From Sedimentisphaerales bacterium (GTDB lineage: Bacteria > Planctomycetota > Phycisphaerae > Sedimentisphaerales > Anaerohalosphaeraceae), in NCBI GenBank assembly GCA_016926155.1, contig JAFGPC010000135.1, forward strand, positions 1 through 33,979: a DNA stretch of 33,979 nt, in the 5' to 3' direction. Positions 16,970 to 25,743 of the stretch are shown one piece after another. A model generated the notes under the pieces. The model was given only the letters and a program-made list of their open reading frames with translations. It had not been told where the DNA came from and did not search any database. Made by a program: the position numbers and the translations under genes. Within the stretch, counting starts at the first letter, position 1. Every line of letters starts with the position of its first letter.

Positions 16970-18838
16970 TTATTCGACGGTAACGCTTTTTGCTAGGTTT
17001 CGCGGTTTGTCGACGTCATGGCCCCGCAAGACGGCCGCGTGATAGGCCAGTAATTGCAGGGGAATGACAGTCAGCATGGGTTGAAGCGGCTCCGGCGCCT
17101 CGGGTACGGTAATCAGGTGATCGGCATAGTGGGCAATATGGTCATCGCCTTCAGTGGCCACCACGATCGTCTGGCCGCCACGGGAGCGGACTTCTTCGAT
17201 ATTGCCGATGATCTTGTCATATTGGGAACACTGGGTTGCGATAAAAACAGCCGGCATCTGGTTGGTAATCAGTGCAATGGGCCCGTGCTTCATTTCGGCG
17301 GCAGGCAGACCTTCGGCATGAATGTAGCTGATTTCCTTGAGCTTGAGCGCGCCTTCAAGTGCAACCGGATAGTTAAATCCACGACCAAGGAAAAGCCAGT
17401 TTTCCTTATCAATATTGGCCTGAGCAATCTGTCGGATGTGGTCGCTTAGGGACAATATCGTTTCGATCTTATCAGGGATAAGCATCAATTCTTCCAGCAA
17501 ATGGCCTGCGTAATCGGAAGCAATATGCCGCCGTCTACCCAGTTCAATAGCCATCATAGCCAGGACAGCAACCTGGGCGGTAAAGGCCTTGGTACTGGCG
17601 ACACCGATTTCGGGACCAACGCGGAGATATACACCGACATCTGTCGTGCGAGCGATTGTCGAACCAACTACATTGACGATACCCAGAACACGTGCACCGC
17701 GTTCCTTGGCCTGTTCGATGGCGGCCAGCGTGTCGGCTGTTTCGCCGGACTGGCTGATGGCGATCACAATCGTCCCGTCTTCAATGATAGGGTTACGATA
17801 GCGAAATTCGCTGGCATATTCAACCTCCGCGGGAATACGGGCGAGCTGTTCAAACAGAAATTCGCCAACCAAGCCGGCGTGCCAGGCGGTCCCACAGGCC
17901 GAGAGAATGATTCGTTTCGTGCGCGTCAATTCGCGTAATAAGGGCTGGAGGCCACCAAGAACGACACGCGCATTTTGCAGGTCAACGCGTCCCTGCAGAC
18001 AGGTGCGAACGGATTCGGGCTGTTCGTTGATCTCCTTTTGCATATAGTGTTCGCAGCCGGCCAGTTCGATCTGTTCCAGGGAAAATTCGATTTCCTTGAG
18101 TTCCTTGGTCACGGGGGCATTGGCCAGTGTCTTCGTGCGAAAACCTTTCGGGGTAATCGTGACGATTTCCCCATCCGACAGATAAATAGCCTGCGTTGTA
18201 TGTTCCACGATGGCGGCTGCATCGGAAGCGATAATGAATTCGCTTTTTCCCACTCCCAGGATCAGAGGACTGCCTTTCTTGGCGCCGATCAGCATATCCG
18301 GATAGTCTGTGCAGAGAATCGCCAGGCCATAGGTTCCGACAACTTCGCGTAGGGTTTGTTGGACAGCCCATTCAAAGCGATTCGCTCCATCAGCCGGCCC
18401 ATCTCCATCGGGTGTGCTTCCATGTTCATAGAAATAGCCAATCAGAGCGGCTATGACTTCACTGTCGGTGTCGCTGGAGAAGGTGCAGCCTTCCTTTTTA
18501 AGCCAGGTTTTAAGAGTGGCATAGTTCTCAATGATGCCATTATGCACGACGACGATCTTACCGGAATAATCGATATGGGGGTGGGCGTTGATCGTATTGG
18601 GTTGCCCATGCGTTGCCCAGCGGGTATGACCGATACCGAGCACTTCTCCGGTTTCTTGTCGGGGAAGAATGTCTTCCAGGGCGCTGATTCGCCCCGCGGT
18701 TTTCTTGATGGATATGACGTTTCCGGCTAACAGGGCGATCCCGGCCGAGTCATATCCTCGATATTCAAGTCGTTTCAAACCTTCAATCAAGATTGGACGG
18801 GCCGGTTTCTGACCCAGATAAGCTACGATCCCACACAT
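16970..18838 (-). CDS. glmS: Glutamine--fructose-6-phosphate aminotransferase (isomerizing)
   Basis: 622 residues, normal length. Cys2 after the initiator Met is the glutaminase nucleophile (MCGIVAYLG), followed by LKRLEYRGYDSAGIA and GHTRWATHGQP of the N-terminal Ntn-type domain. Two SIS sugar-isomerase domains follow (about 295-430 with SACGTAWHAGL and AISQSGETADT, and 465-600 with LFLGRGFNYPVALEGALKLKE). The C-terminus KPRNLAKSVTVE is the conserved GlmS tail. It makes glucosamine-6-phosphate, the entry to amino-sugar and cell-envelope precursors, in the cytoplasm. Ribosome site AAGGAAG lies before the ATG. No neighbouring glmM or glmU is present. I saw no glmS ribozyme in the upstream region. 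Confidence 0.97.
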   Translation of the reverse strand: MCGIVAYLGQKPARPILIEGLKRLEYRGYDSAGIALLAGNVISIKKTAGRISALEDILPRQETGEVLGIGHTRWATHGQPNTINAHPHIDYSGKIVVVHNGIIENYATLKTWLKKEGCTFSSDTDSEVIAALIGYFYEHGSTPDGDGPADGANRFEWAVQQTLREVVGTYGLAILCTDYPDMLIGAKKGSPLILGVGKSEFIIASDAAAIVEHTTQAIYLSDGEIVTITPKGFRTKTLANAPVTKELKEIEFSLEQIELAGCEHYMQKEINEQPESVRTCLQGRVDLQNARVVLGGLQPLLRELTRTKRIILSACGTAWHAGLVGEFLFEQLARIPAEVEYASEFRYRNPIIEDGTIVIAISQSGETADTLAAIEQAKERGARVLGIVNVVGSTIARTTDVGVYLRVGPEIGVASTKAFTAQVAVLAMMAIELGRRRHIASDYAGHLLEELMLIPDKIETILSLSDHIRQIAQANIDKENWLFLGRGFNYPVALEGALKLKEISYIHAEGLPAAEMKHGPIALITNQMPAVFIATQCSQYDKIIGNIEEVRSRGGQTIVVATEGDDHIAHYADHLITVPEAPEPLQPMLTVIPLQLLAYHAAVLRGHDVDKPRNLAKSVTVE

Positions 18839-18992
18839 TCCCTGCTTCCTTATGCTTGTTTACATTCTTGTGTTTGTGAGGCAAGATCTCAGGTATTATC
18901 GTCCGGAGATGGGGGCCAGTCCAGCCAAAAGCGGAAAACTAGGGATACAAGGGAAGTAATCGTTTCAAGATTGATTTATCGGACTTAAACAA

Positions 18993-19021
18993 TTGATTTT
19001 TAAGCTAATTTCTGGTATTAT
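18993..19021 (+). promoter_or_regulatory. Extended -10 promoter of the 19186-23060 operon
   Basis: TTGATT (18993-18998), 17-base spacer, TATTAT (19016-19021) preceded by TGG. Predicted transcript start is near 19028, giving a leader of about 158 bases. Confidence 0.55.
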
Positions 19022-19127
19022 TTTGATTTGTTGGAAGCATCCCAGGTGCGAGAATGCCTAGATTGCCTTGTTTCCTACCAGGGATAAGATCAGTTTCTCC
19101 CATGATTGACTATCAGCTTTCCGTTAG

Positions 19128-19145
19128 TTTCGATTAAAATCGAAA
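19128..19145. promoter_or_regulatory. Inverted repeat TTTCGATT-AA-AATCGAAA in the leader
   Basis: Two perfect 8-base arms separated by two bases, about 100 bases downstream of the predicted transcription start and 40 bases before the start codon. It may be an operator or, as RNA, a 7-bp hairpin with a four-base loop. A related dyad is at 26788-26806. Confidence 0.5.
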
Positions 19146-19185
19146 TAGACGTGTTCTTCCAACAGATGTTTTAGGGGAGAAGTGG

Positions 19186-19422
19186 ATGGGTGATGAACAA
19201 TATAAAAAGACCCTTCGATACCTGTTGTTTTTTGTTGGACTATTTAGTCTTGCTTATGCATACCGAGCTGAGAAACTTACTCCCTGCATGAATGGAGGAT
19301 ACTTTTCTGTTTATAAGGGGGAATATGGGATTCCGGATATTCCTATATTCGATTGCCCTGATGGTATCTATCCATATAAATGTATGCTTATGGTAGAAAT
19401 ACCAAGAAATATCTGCAATTGA
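19186..19422 (+). CDS. Small exported or membrane peptide with four cysteines
   Basis: 78 residues. A basic N-terminus and hydrophobic core (residues 11-25, LRYLLFFVGLFSLAYA) make a signal peptide or single helix; the remainder (about 50 residues) has Cys34, Cys57, Cys66 and Cys77, which could form two disulfides outside the cytoplasm. Ribosome site GGGGAG precedes the ATG. It ends 20 bases before the next, very large secreted protein and shares its promoter, so the two may act together. I do not recognise the family. Confidence 0.6.
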   Translation: MGDEQYKKTLRYLLFFVGLFSLAYAYRAEKLTPCMNGGYFSVYKGEYGIPDIPIFDCPDGIYPYKCMLMVEIPRNICN

Positions 19423-19442
19423 AATGATATGGAGGAGACAAA

Positions 19443-22400
19443 ATGAAAATGAGTATGCCTATTGTTAGAAAAGATAGTTTTTTTAAAAAAAGCTTTCTTT
19501 CAGGAATCCTTTTTTTTCTGGGTGTATCGACTTTTTTACCGTCGGTTTATGGGCGTCAATTATTTTATGTGCTCGATAGTATCAGTAACTCCGGGCCAGA
19601 ATACTATATCAATATTGTTAAATGCTATGACTTGAACGGCGTTTTTCAGTATGAACTCTTCCGTGTTGATCCGAAGCAATGGTATCGTTACAGTTCAATG
19701 GCTACGGATGGATCAACAGCCTGGCTTGGAGGGCGGGATCTTGGAATACAAAGTTTTTCCATCCGACCGGGAGGATCTGGAGGCCTTTCGATTCCTTATT
19801 CCTCCGGTAGTTATTCAGGTATGGCCATTGGCAACAATGGATTATGGGTATCTCAGGCACTGGCCTGGGGTACTCCATTTGCCCGGATTGATGTATATAA
19901 TGCGTCTAATGGAGCTTTTGTCAGTAGCATTCCAACCCTCAGCCAGGGATGGTATCCAAACAGCCTGCAGATGGTCGGTGCGACTCTTGTGATTAAAGAG
20001 GGTGTTCAGGCAGATCAAATTTATTTTATCAATACCGGTTCGGATTGGGAACCCTATGGTCCTCTGACTGTAACGGATGCTCCACTCAGCCCTCGGGCGT
20101 TATGTGCCGACAGTAATACGATCTGGCTGCTGGGATACTCAGCTTCCAGATGGATGGCGTATGCCTATGACTGGGCGGGTGCTCGACAGCCTGCTCGGGA
20201 TGCGGTCTTTTCCCGACTTTCTCAACCATTGGATATGTACATGGCCTGGGGTCCGGATGAACCGGTTCTCTCTGTGCCATCGACCACTCTTGATTTTGAT
20301 ACACTGACGACAGGGCAGTCAGCCAGTCTGGATTTAGAGGTTGAAAACGTTGGAAATCTGGTATTAACGGTAGATAGTATTGAACTGAGTGATACGAGTA
20401 ACTATACAATCTCGCCCGACAGTCTCTCGTCTATCCCGCCAGGCGGATCGACCACTTTGTCTGTAACATTCCAGCCGCAATCCGTTGGTGATTGGCAAGC
20501 TGAACTAATTATCAGGACGAATGATGCATATAATCCGGAACTCAGCATTTCTCTTACCGGTCAGGCGGTATCGAATATATGGTATGTCGATCCTGAAGTA
20601 GAGGGTGGAGATGGAACAAGCTGGGAAAATGCCTTTTCAGATATTATTCAGGCATTGGCTGATGCAAGCGTGTTGGATGGAGCCGAAATTCGAGTCCGCG
20701 GAGGGGAATATCATGATACGGTTGAGATCAATAAATCAGTAACTTTGATTGGGGCCTGGGATGATGAGGGTAATCGCAGCTTTGACGACTATATTCCTCT
20801 CTTTAATGGGCATGATGACCACCTACCGCTCAAAATCACGGCTGACCATGTTTCCATGGATGGATTTGATATTGAAGGGGGAAATAACAATGCCGTCTAT
20901 CCCTATTCCGGCGGAGGGCTTCGGATCGAAGCCGATCATGTAACGATCACTAATTTCTGGATTGGATTCTGTACAGCACAAAATGGCGGAGGGATTTCTG
21001 TTCAAGGAAATTCTAATACGATTCAGGATTGTTGGATTGAAGAAAACCAGGTTAACTGGAGTGGTGGGGGGATTCAAGTCAACGGAGCAGACAATCGAAT
21101 TATCCGGTGTTCGATTATGGGTAATATTAGCTTGCAGGGAGATGGTGTGGGGATCTCGAATGGATCGGGATTTCTAACCGTGAAAGATTGCTATATTCAT
21201 GGCAATCAAGGGCAAAGCCTGGGAGGCGGAATTGGAAGTAATAGTCCGATTTCTCTGATCAATTGCCTCGTCTGTGACAATGAAACGGCCGTATCCGGTC
21301 CTTCCGATCCTCGAGGAGCGGGGGTATATTGTTATGGAAATCTGACAATGATCAACTGTACTGTGGCAAATAACAGGATTCGTCGGGAATATCCGTACGG
21401 TGCAGGCATTTATTGTCACGGGACGGCGACAGTCAACAATAGTATCCTTTGGGGAAATCGTGATACCAGTGGTGAAATTGGATTGAATCAATTGTACAGT
21501 TATAATCCACCAATTGTAACATATTCGGATATCGAAGACACCCAAATTACTGGGACCGGCGTGATTCATCAAGATCCATTATTTATGAACTCGGAAGCGG
21601 AAGATTGGCGGGATCGTAATTATTGGCTGGATGAGGATTCTCCATGTATCGACAGTGGTACTGCTGTTGGAGCACCGGACCATGATCTGGATGGGATAGC
21701 CCGTCCTTATGGCGACGGATTTGACATGGGTGCTCTGGAATGGATCTGGCGTTATCCCGGGCCGTGGTATGTGGACGCTAATGTAAATGAAAGCGGTGGT
21801 GGACAGAGTTGGGCACAGGCGTTTCAGACCCTTGGCGAAGCCCTTGAAGAAGCAAATGATCATCATGAAATATGGGTTAGGGCTGGAACCTACCATCTGG
21901 GAGAGAATACATTATGGGTAGGTTGTGATGTCCAGTTACTTGGTGGTTTTTCAGGTACTGATGAGACGGATAAGTCTCAGCGGGATCCTGTTGAGAATCT
22001 GACTATTATTGATGGGGATCATGATGGCGGCTGCTTTGATATCATGGCCGATGCCGTAATTGACGGTTTTACCATCACCAATTCTGACGCCGGTGGAGGG
22101 GGTGGTATCGACTTTTTCAATGGATGTTCTCCGGTGGTATCGAATTGTATCTTTCTGCGAAATCGTGCGGATAACGGTGCCGGTATGTTAGTAGAGGATG
22201 GTTCCATTCCTCTGATTATAAATTGTTCTTTTCTGGAAAATACTGCCAATGAAGTAGGAGGTGGGATCGACACGAATGATGGCGGTTCTCCAATTATTCA
22301 AAATTGTCTCTTTGCAGGCAATACAGCGGGATTTGCAGCATCGGCTCTTTCTGCCTACCATGGATTTACCCAGGCCTATAATTGCACATTTACGGATAAT

Positions 22401-23060
22401 GTAATAATCGGTGGAGACTATGGTGGCGGGGCTGTTGCGGTTCAGGAAGCTGAATTACTATTGGATAGTTGTATTCTCTGGGGAAATACAGGACCCGAAA
22501 ATCCTCAGATTAACATAGGCGATGCGGATGTTACCATCCGTTATTGTTCCATTGATCAGGATGGATTTGAAGGTGAATCCGGTAATATCCGCAACGATCC
22601 ATTATTCGCTGCTTCTGGAATATGGGATGATAACGGTACGTCAGAGGTACCGGAGGATGATACATTCACTCCCGGGGATTATCATTTATGTTCGACAGCC
22701 GGTCGATGGGATACAAATGCGGTACTTTGGATGGCCGATATCCAGACCAGCCTCTGCATCGATACGGGCAATCCGGGTTTGGGTGTGTCCTTGGAAAGCG
22801 AGCCACATGGAAATCGACGTAATCTTGGCGTTTACGGCGGAACAGGGCAGGCCAGTCGCAGCCCCATAGGGTGGTCACTTGCTTCCGATCTGAATAACGA
22901 TGGTATAGCCGATGTGGTTGATCTTATTACAGAATTGAATGATTGGCTCATGGAAGAATGTAGCGCCTGTCCAGGCGATCTGAACGCGGATGGACAGGTT
23001 GATCTGGCTGATTTTGCGATCTTTGCCGAGAATTGGTTGGGACAGACTATCTGGTTTTAG
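19443..23060 (+). CDS. Giant exported protein: N-terminal propeller-like region, ASH-like domain, two beta-helices, C-terminal dockerin
   Basis: 1205 residues. Signal peptide 1-37 (ends SVYG). Residues about 40-275 look propeller-like (repeats of short beta-strands with LYVL/AIGNNGLWV/SNTIWLLGY patterns). Residues 276-376 match an ASH/Ig-like domain (LDFDTLTTGQSASLDLEVENVG, SVTFQPQSVGDW). Two right-handed beta-helices follow, each opened by a WYVD...SW..AF sequence (about 379 and 775) and carrying NCTV/NCSF-type rungs. Residues 1147-1203 are a complete dockerin-like pair (DLNNDGIADVVDLI and DLNADGQVDLADFAIFAENWL). No catalytic residues are evident. The role is likely surface attachment or polysaccharide binding. 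Ribosome site GGAGG lies shortly before the ATG. Confidence 0.88.
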   Translation: MKMSMPIVRKDSFFKKSFLSGILFFLGVSTFLPSVYGRQLFYVLDSISNSGPEYYINIVKCYDLNGVFQYELFRVDPKQWYRYSSMATDGSTAWLGGRDLGIQSFSIRPGGSGGLSIPYSSGSYSGMAIGNNGLWVSQALAWGTPFARIDVYNASNGAFVSSIPTLSQGWYPNSLQMVGATLVIKEGVQADQIYFINTGSDWEPYGPLTVTDAPLSPRALCADSNTIWLLGYSASRWMAYAYDWAGARQPARDAVFSRLSQPLDMYMAWGPDEPVLSVPSTTLDFDTLTTGQSASLDLEVENVGNLVLTVDSIELSDTSNYTISPDSLSSIPPGGSTTLSVTFQPQSVGDWQAELIIRTNDAYNPELSISLTGQAVSNIWYVDPEVEGGDGTSWENAFSDIIQALADASVLDGAEIRVRGGEYHDTVEINKSVTLIGAWDDEGNRSFDDYIPLFNGHDDHLPLKITADHVSMDGFDIEGGNNNAVYPYSGGGLRIEADHVTITNFWIGFCTAQNGGGISVQGNSNTIQDCWIEENQVNWSGGGIQVNGADNRIIRCSIMGNISLQGDGVGISNGSGFLTVKDCYIHGNQGQSLGGGIGSNSPISLINCLVCDNETAVSGPSDPRGAGVYCYGNLTMINCTVANNRIRREYPYGAGIYCHGTATVNNSILWGNRDTSGEIGLNQLYSYNPPIVTYSDIEDTQITGTGVIHQDPLFMNSEAEDWRDRNYWLDEDSPCIDSGTAVGAPDHDLDGIARPYGDGFDMGALEWIWRYPGPWYVDANVNESGGGQSWAQAFQTLGEALEEANDHHEIWVRAGTYHLGENTLWVGCDVQLLGGFSGTDETDKSQRDPVENLTIIDGDHDGGCFDIMADAVIDGFTITNSDAGGGGGIDFFNGCSPVVSNCIFLRNRADNGAGMLVEDGSIPLIINCSFLENTANEVGGGIDTNDGGSPIIQNCLFAGNTAGFAASALSAYHGFTQAYNCTFTDNVIIGGDYGGGAVAVQEAELLLDSCILWGNTGPENPQINIGDADVTIRYCSIDQDGFEGESGNIRNDPLFAASGIWDDNGTSEVPEDDTFTPGDYHLCSTAGRWDTNAVLWMADIQTSLCIDTGNPGLGVSLESEPHGNRRNLGVYGGTGQASRSPIGWSLASDLNNDGIADVVDLITELNDWLMEECSACPGDLNADGQVDLADFAIFAENWLGQTIWF

Positions 23061-23089
23061 CTTGTAAATAGGGATTTTAAGAAACACTC

Positions 23090-23117
23090 TTGCAGAAATA
23101 GGCTGGGCTGGTATAAT
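23090..23117 (+). promoter_or_regulatory. Extended -10 promoter for the HTH-membrane gene
   Basis: TTGCAG (23090-23095), 16-base spacer, TATAAT (23112-23117) preceded by TGG. Transcription would start near 23124, 57 bases before the start codon. Confidence 0.7.
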
Positions 23118-23180
23118 AAATAAATAAAAAGCCCTGATTAATGAGGGTATGTCCATTCGTAAATACACAGGAAACGAATC

Positions 23181-24182
23181 ATGGCGGGAATGTTTTACAA
23201 TCTCCAGGAAGTTGTTGAAAAACTTGGTAAAACGGATGTCCAGATTAAGGAAATGGTCCGGGAAGGCAAGCTTCGCGAATTTCGAGATGGCTCCAAGCTC
23301 TTGTTTAAGGTCGAAGAGGTAGACAAGCTGGCCGAGGAGCGTGCGCCGCTGGATCTGACGGCAGCCGATGAAATTGCCAAGGCCGATGCCGCCTCTTCGG
23401 CCGGATCGGAGCTGGATTTGTCGCTGGATGAAACAGGAGATATCCAGCTTTCTCCGGAAGAGGATACCGGTCCGGCGGACGATCTGGAAGGTCTGGATCT
23501 GACGGGTCTGGGCGATTTGACCAAGGCCGATACGAATGTGGAATCGGCGGGGATCAGTGTCCTTGCTGAAACCGATGACGGATATAAGCTGGCCAGCGAC
23601 ACCAAGGGCGAGACGGTCGCCGAAGGGGAAACCGAGGATATCCTTGGTGACTTGGACGACGATATGAATCTGGAGAGTGTCGGCAGCGGTTCGGGGCTGT
23701 TGGATTTGTCTCTCCAGGCCGATGATACTTCACTGGGCGCGGTGTTGGATGATATCCTCCCGACCGGTCCGGATGAACAGTCCGAGGGCTCGCCCGCGGA
23801 CGATCTGGCTTTAATGGATGAAGGGGAGGAAGTGTTCGAGGCCCCTGCAGCACCTGTCCCGGCACCGATCGCGGCAGCGGCTCCGGCTGCCCCTGTTGTT
23901 GCTGCGCCGGGCCGAGCGGTGGCTATGGTGTATGAGCCGGAGCCCACAGGAGCGGACAATGCCTGTGGGATTACCTTGTTTATAGGCATGGCAGCGATAC
24001 TGATCACGGCGATTGTGACGATTGCTGCGTTTCGCGGCATTCGCCCGTCGCTTCTTACGTCCCTGGAAGGGACCGCTTTCGCTGGGATTCCGTTGGTTTG
24101 GGTTGTAGCCGGCGGTTTGGCGATTCTGATGATTCTGATCCTACTGATTGGAGCGATGCTGGGCAAGAAACGGGCTGCCTGA
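23181..24182 (+). CDS. Membrane-anchored protein with N-terminal excisionase/MerR-like HTH and acidic linker
   Basis: 333 residues. Residues 4-52 fit the excisionase/MerR-type winged helix (FYNLQEVVEKLGKTDVQIKEMVREGKL, then FRDGSKLLFKVEEVDKL). Residues 55-225 are very acidic and low-complexity, with recurring short motifs: GSELDLSLDETGD (75-87) and GSGLLDLSLQADDTSLGA (170-187). A Pro/Ala-rich stretch (220-246) leads to two membrane helices (about 261-285 and 303-327). From memory, this layout and the LDLSL...DDTSLGA motif recur in planctomycete proteins, but I know of no proven role. The HTH would face the cytoplasm if the N-terminus is inside. AGGAAACGAATC precedes the ATG; Met4 is an alternative start. 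It is followed by the OmpA-like lipoprotein gene. Confidence 0.75.
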   Translation: MAGMFYNLQEVVEKLGKTDVQIKEMVREGKLREFRDGSKLLFKVEEVDKLAEERAPLDLTAADEIAKADAASSAGSELDLSLDETGDIQLSPEEDTGPADDLEGLDLTGLGDLTKADTNVESAGISVLAETDDGYKLASDTKGETVAEGETEDILGDLDDDMNLESVGSGSGLLDLSLQADDTSLGAVLDDILPTGPDEQSEGSPADDLALMDEGEEVFEAPAAPVPAPIAAAAPAAPVVAAPGRAVAMVYEPEPTGADNACGITLFIGMAAILITAIVTIAAFRGIRPSLLTSLEGTAFAGIPLVWVVAGGLAILMILILLIGAMLGKKRAA

Positions 24183-24205
24183 ACAAGAATCCTCTGGACA
24201 AACGC

Positions 24206-24233
24206 TTGACTTTCATGCATTCTGTGGCATATT
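24206..24233 (+). promoter_or_regulatory. Possible promoter for the OmpA-like lipoprotein
   Basis: TTGACT (24206-24211), 16-base spacer, CATATT (24228-24233). The -35 is good and the -10 matches at four of six positions. Confidence 0.4.
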
Positions 24234-24314
24234 GCCGATAGGCTCTTTTATGAATTGAGGTTGCACGCCGCTGGTCGGACCGAGGAAAAAGGATTGTCTG
24301 GAAAGGGAATGCCA

Positions 24315-25091
24315 ATGAGGATCGTACGGATTACACTTGCAGTGCTCGCAGGGATGGCTTTGTTATCAGCAGTAGGATGTATCTCGGAAACCCAGTACCG
24401 GGACCTGCAAGCGCAGAATCGAATTCAGCAGCAGCGGATTATTGACCTGGAAGGGGAATTGAGCCAGGCTAATGTCATGCTGGGGCAATTGCAGAAGAAA
24501 CTTCAGACCTGTGAGGAACAGAATCCTCTGATGAGCGGCGCCAAGAACGCCGAGATTGTCGCGCTGGAAAAAACCATCGAAGAACTCAAAGGCCGCATCA
24601 AGACGTTGCAGGATCAACTGCTCAAGATGCCTCCCCTGCTGCCTCCGGTTTTGATCGAACAACTGCGTCAGTTTGCCCAGACCAGCGATCTGGTGGAATT
24701 CGACGAGGAAAAGGGGATGTTGAAATTCAAGAGCGACCTGCTCTTTGCTCCGGGCAGCGCACAGGTGGAGGCTAAGGCCGCCGAGTCAGTCAAGACATTG
24801 GCTGGGATTTTAGGGGGCGGCGAAGGCGCCCAGTTTGACATCATTGTCGTGGGGCATACGGATGATCAGCCGATCAAGTACAGCAAGGCCCAGCATCCGA
24901 CCAACTGGCATCTTTCCGTACACCGGGCGGTCGCGGTCCTGCAGGTGCTGGAAAAGAACGGTATCTCCTCCAAGCGACTCAGCGCTCGCGGATTTGGCGA
25001 GTTTCGACCGGTTGCACCCAATGAGCCGGGCAACAAGGGCAATCCTGCCAACCGTCGTGTGGAGCTGTATATCGTTCCTTCGGGGACCTAG
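24315..25091 (+). CDS. OmpA/MotB-family peptidoglycan-binding lipoprotein
   Basis: 258 residues from the ATG at 24315, preceded by GGAAAGGGA; an upstream in-frame TTG would add 20 residues in front of the signal peptide and is unlikely. Signal peptide with lipobox LSAVGC (Cys22 lipidated). A coiled coil (about 27-104, LQAQNRIQQQRIIDLEGELS) follows, then a Pro-rich hinge and the OmpA C-terminal domain (about 125-255): LFAPGSAQVE, VVGHTDDQPI with Asp183, and NRRVEL (246-251), the residues that hold the diaminopimelate peptide. It likely tethers the outer membrane to peptidoglycan. A strong terminator follows immediately. Confidence 0.9.
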   Translation: MRIVRITLAVLAGMALLSAVGCISETQYRDLQAQNRIQQQRIIDLEGELSQANVMLGQLQKKLQTCEEQNPLMSGAKNAEIVALEKTIEELKGRIKTLQDQLLKMPPLLPPVLIEQLRQFAQTSDLVEFDEEKGMLKFKSDLLFAPGSAQVEAKAAESVKTLAGILGGGEGAQFDIIVVGHTDDQPIKYSKAQHPTNWHLSVHRAVAVLQVLEKNGISSKRLSARGFGEFRPVAPNEPGNKGNPANRRVELYIVPSGT

Positions 25092-25114
25092 TATATTCCA
25101 TGCGAGACAGACAG

Positions 25115-25152
25115 ACGCCGCCGGATTCGAGATGGACCGGCGGCGTTTTTTT
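25115..25152 (+). terminator. Intrinsic terminator between OmpA-like gene and ndk
   Basis: A perfect 10-bp GC-rich stem (25115-25124 with 25137-25146), 12-base loop, then seven T. It begins 23 bases after the OmpA-like stop codon and ends 30 bases before the ndk start. Confidence 0.9.
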
Positions 25153-25182
25153 CAGGAGAAGAAAGAAAGGGAGAACAAACCG

Positions 25183-25650
25183 ATGGCCGAACGGACACTC
25201 ATTATTATCAAGCCGGATGCAATTCAGCGGGGCCTGGCCGGCGAGATCATTTCACGCTTCGAACAAAAGGGATTCAAACTCGTGGCGAGCAAGTTCATGA
25301 AGATCAGCAAGACACTGGCCCAGAAGCATTATGCCGTGCACAAGGACAAACCGTTCTTTGCCCGCGTGGTGGCCTATCTGTCCTCGTCACCGTCGCTGGT
25401 CATGGTCTGGCAGGCCGATCATATCATCAAGATGAGCCGCCGGATGATGGGCGAGACCTTCGGCACCGAGGCGTCGCCGGGGACGATCCGGGGTGATTTC
25501 GGCTGTTCGCAGGGATTCAACCTGATTCACGGCTCCGATTCTCCCGCCTCGGCCGATCAGGAGATCCCGCTGTACTTCAAGAACGATGAAATCTGCGACT
25601 ATCCCCTGGCCAACGAGCACTGGCTCTACGGAGACAAGGAAGAGGGCTAA
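25183..25650 (+). CDS. ndk: Nucleoside diphosphate kinase
   Basis: 155 residues, typical length. It begins MAERTLIIIKPDA, the conserved first strand, and carries SPGTIRGDFG and NLIHGSDS, where His116 is the phosphorylated residue, followed by SADQEIPLYF. It transfers phosphate among nucleoside di- and triphosphates in the cytoplasm. Upstream in-frame sequence has no family similarity, and AAGGGAG before the ATG at 25183 fixes the start. The gene lies just behind a terminator with almost no room for its own promoter, so expression probably comes from readthrough or from a promoter inside the preceding gene. Confidence 0.97.
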   Translation: MAERTLIIIKPDAIQRGLAGEIISRFEQKGFKLVASKFMKISKTLAQKHYAVHKDKPFFARVVAYLSSSPSLVMVWQADHIIKMSRRMMGETFGTEASPGTIRGDFGCSQGFNLIHGSDSPASADQEIPLYFKNDEICDYPLANEHWLYGDKEEG

Positions 25651-25676
25651 AAAATAGTGAGAAGAAAGCTGGGATA

Positions 25677-25685
25677 TGGTATCAT
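25677..25685 (+). promoter_or_regulatory. Possible extended -10 element for the interrupted membrane-protein gene
   Basis: TGG-TATCAT (25677-25685) is an extended -10-like word about 60 bases before the start codon of the next gene; no -35 match is visible. Confidence 0.3.
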
Positions 25686-25743
25686 ATGCTTGCCTTTCTT
25701 TTCCTGTTAAATGGTTTAGGATTCTTGCTAAGGAGGTCGGATT

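Larger units (their letters stand above)
18839..19185. other. Divergent intergenic region between glmS and the small-peptide/beta-helix operon
   Basis: Holds a good plus-strand promoter (18993-19021), an inverted repeat (19128-19145) and a weak minus-strand candidate for glmS: TGGACT, 18-base spacer, GATAAT (18900-18895 on minus). Otherwise AT-rich and without a credible gene. Confidence 0.45.

Noticed and set aside
18839-19185. Possible glmS ribozyme upstream of glmS
   Set aside because: No match to the ribozyme core was seen and the element is essentially confined to Firmicutes.
23195-24220. Minus-strand Ser-rich ORF of 341 codons
   Set aside because: It mirrors the acidic low-complexity linker of the HTH-membrane gene and has no domain of its own.
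24835-25182. N-terminal extension of the ndk frame
   Set aside because: It overlaps the OmpA-like gene in another frame and lacks any ndk similarity; the true start is the ATG at 25183.
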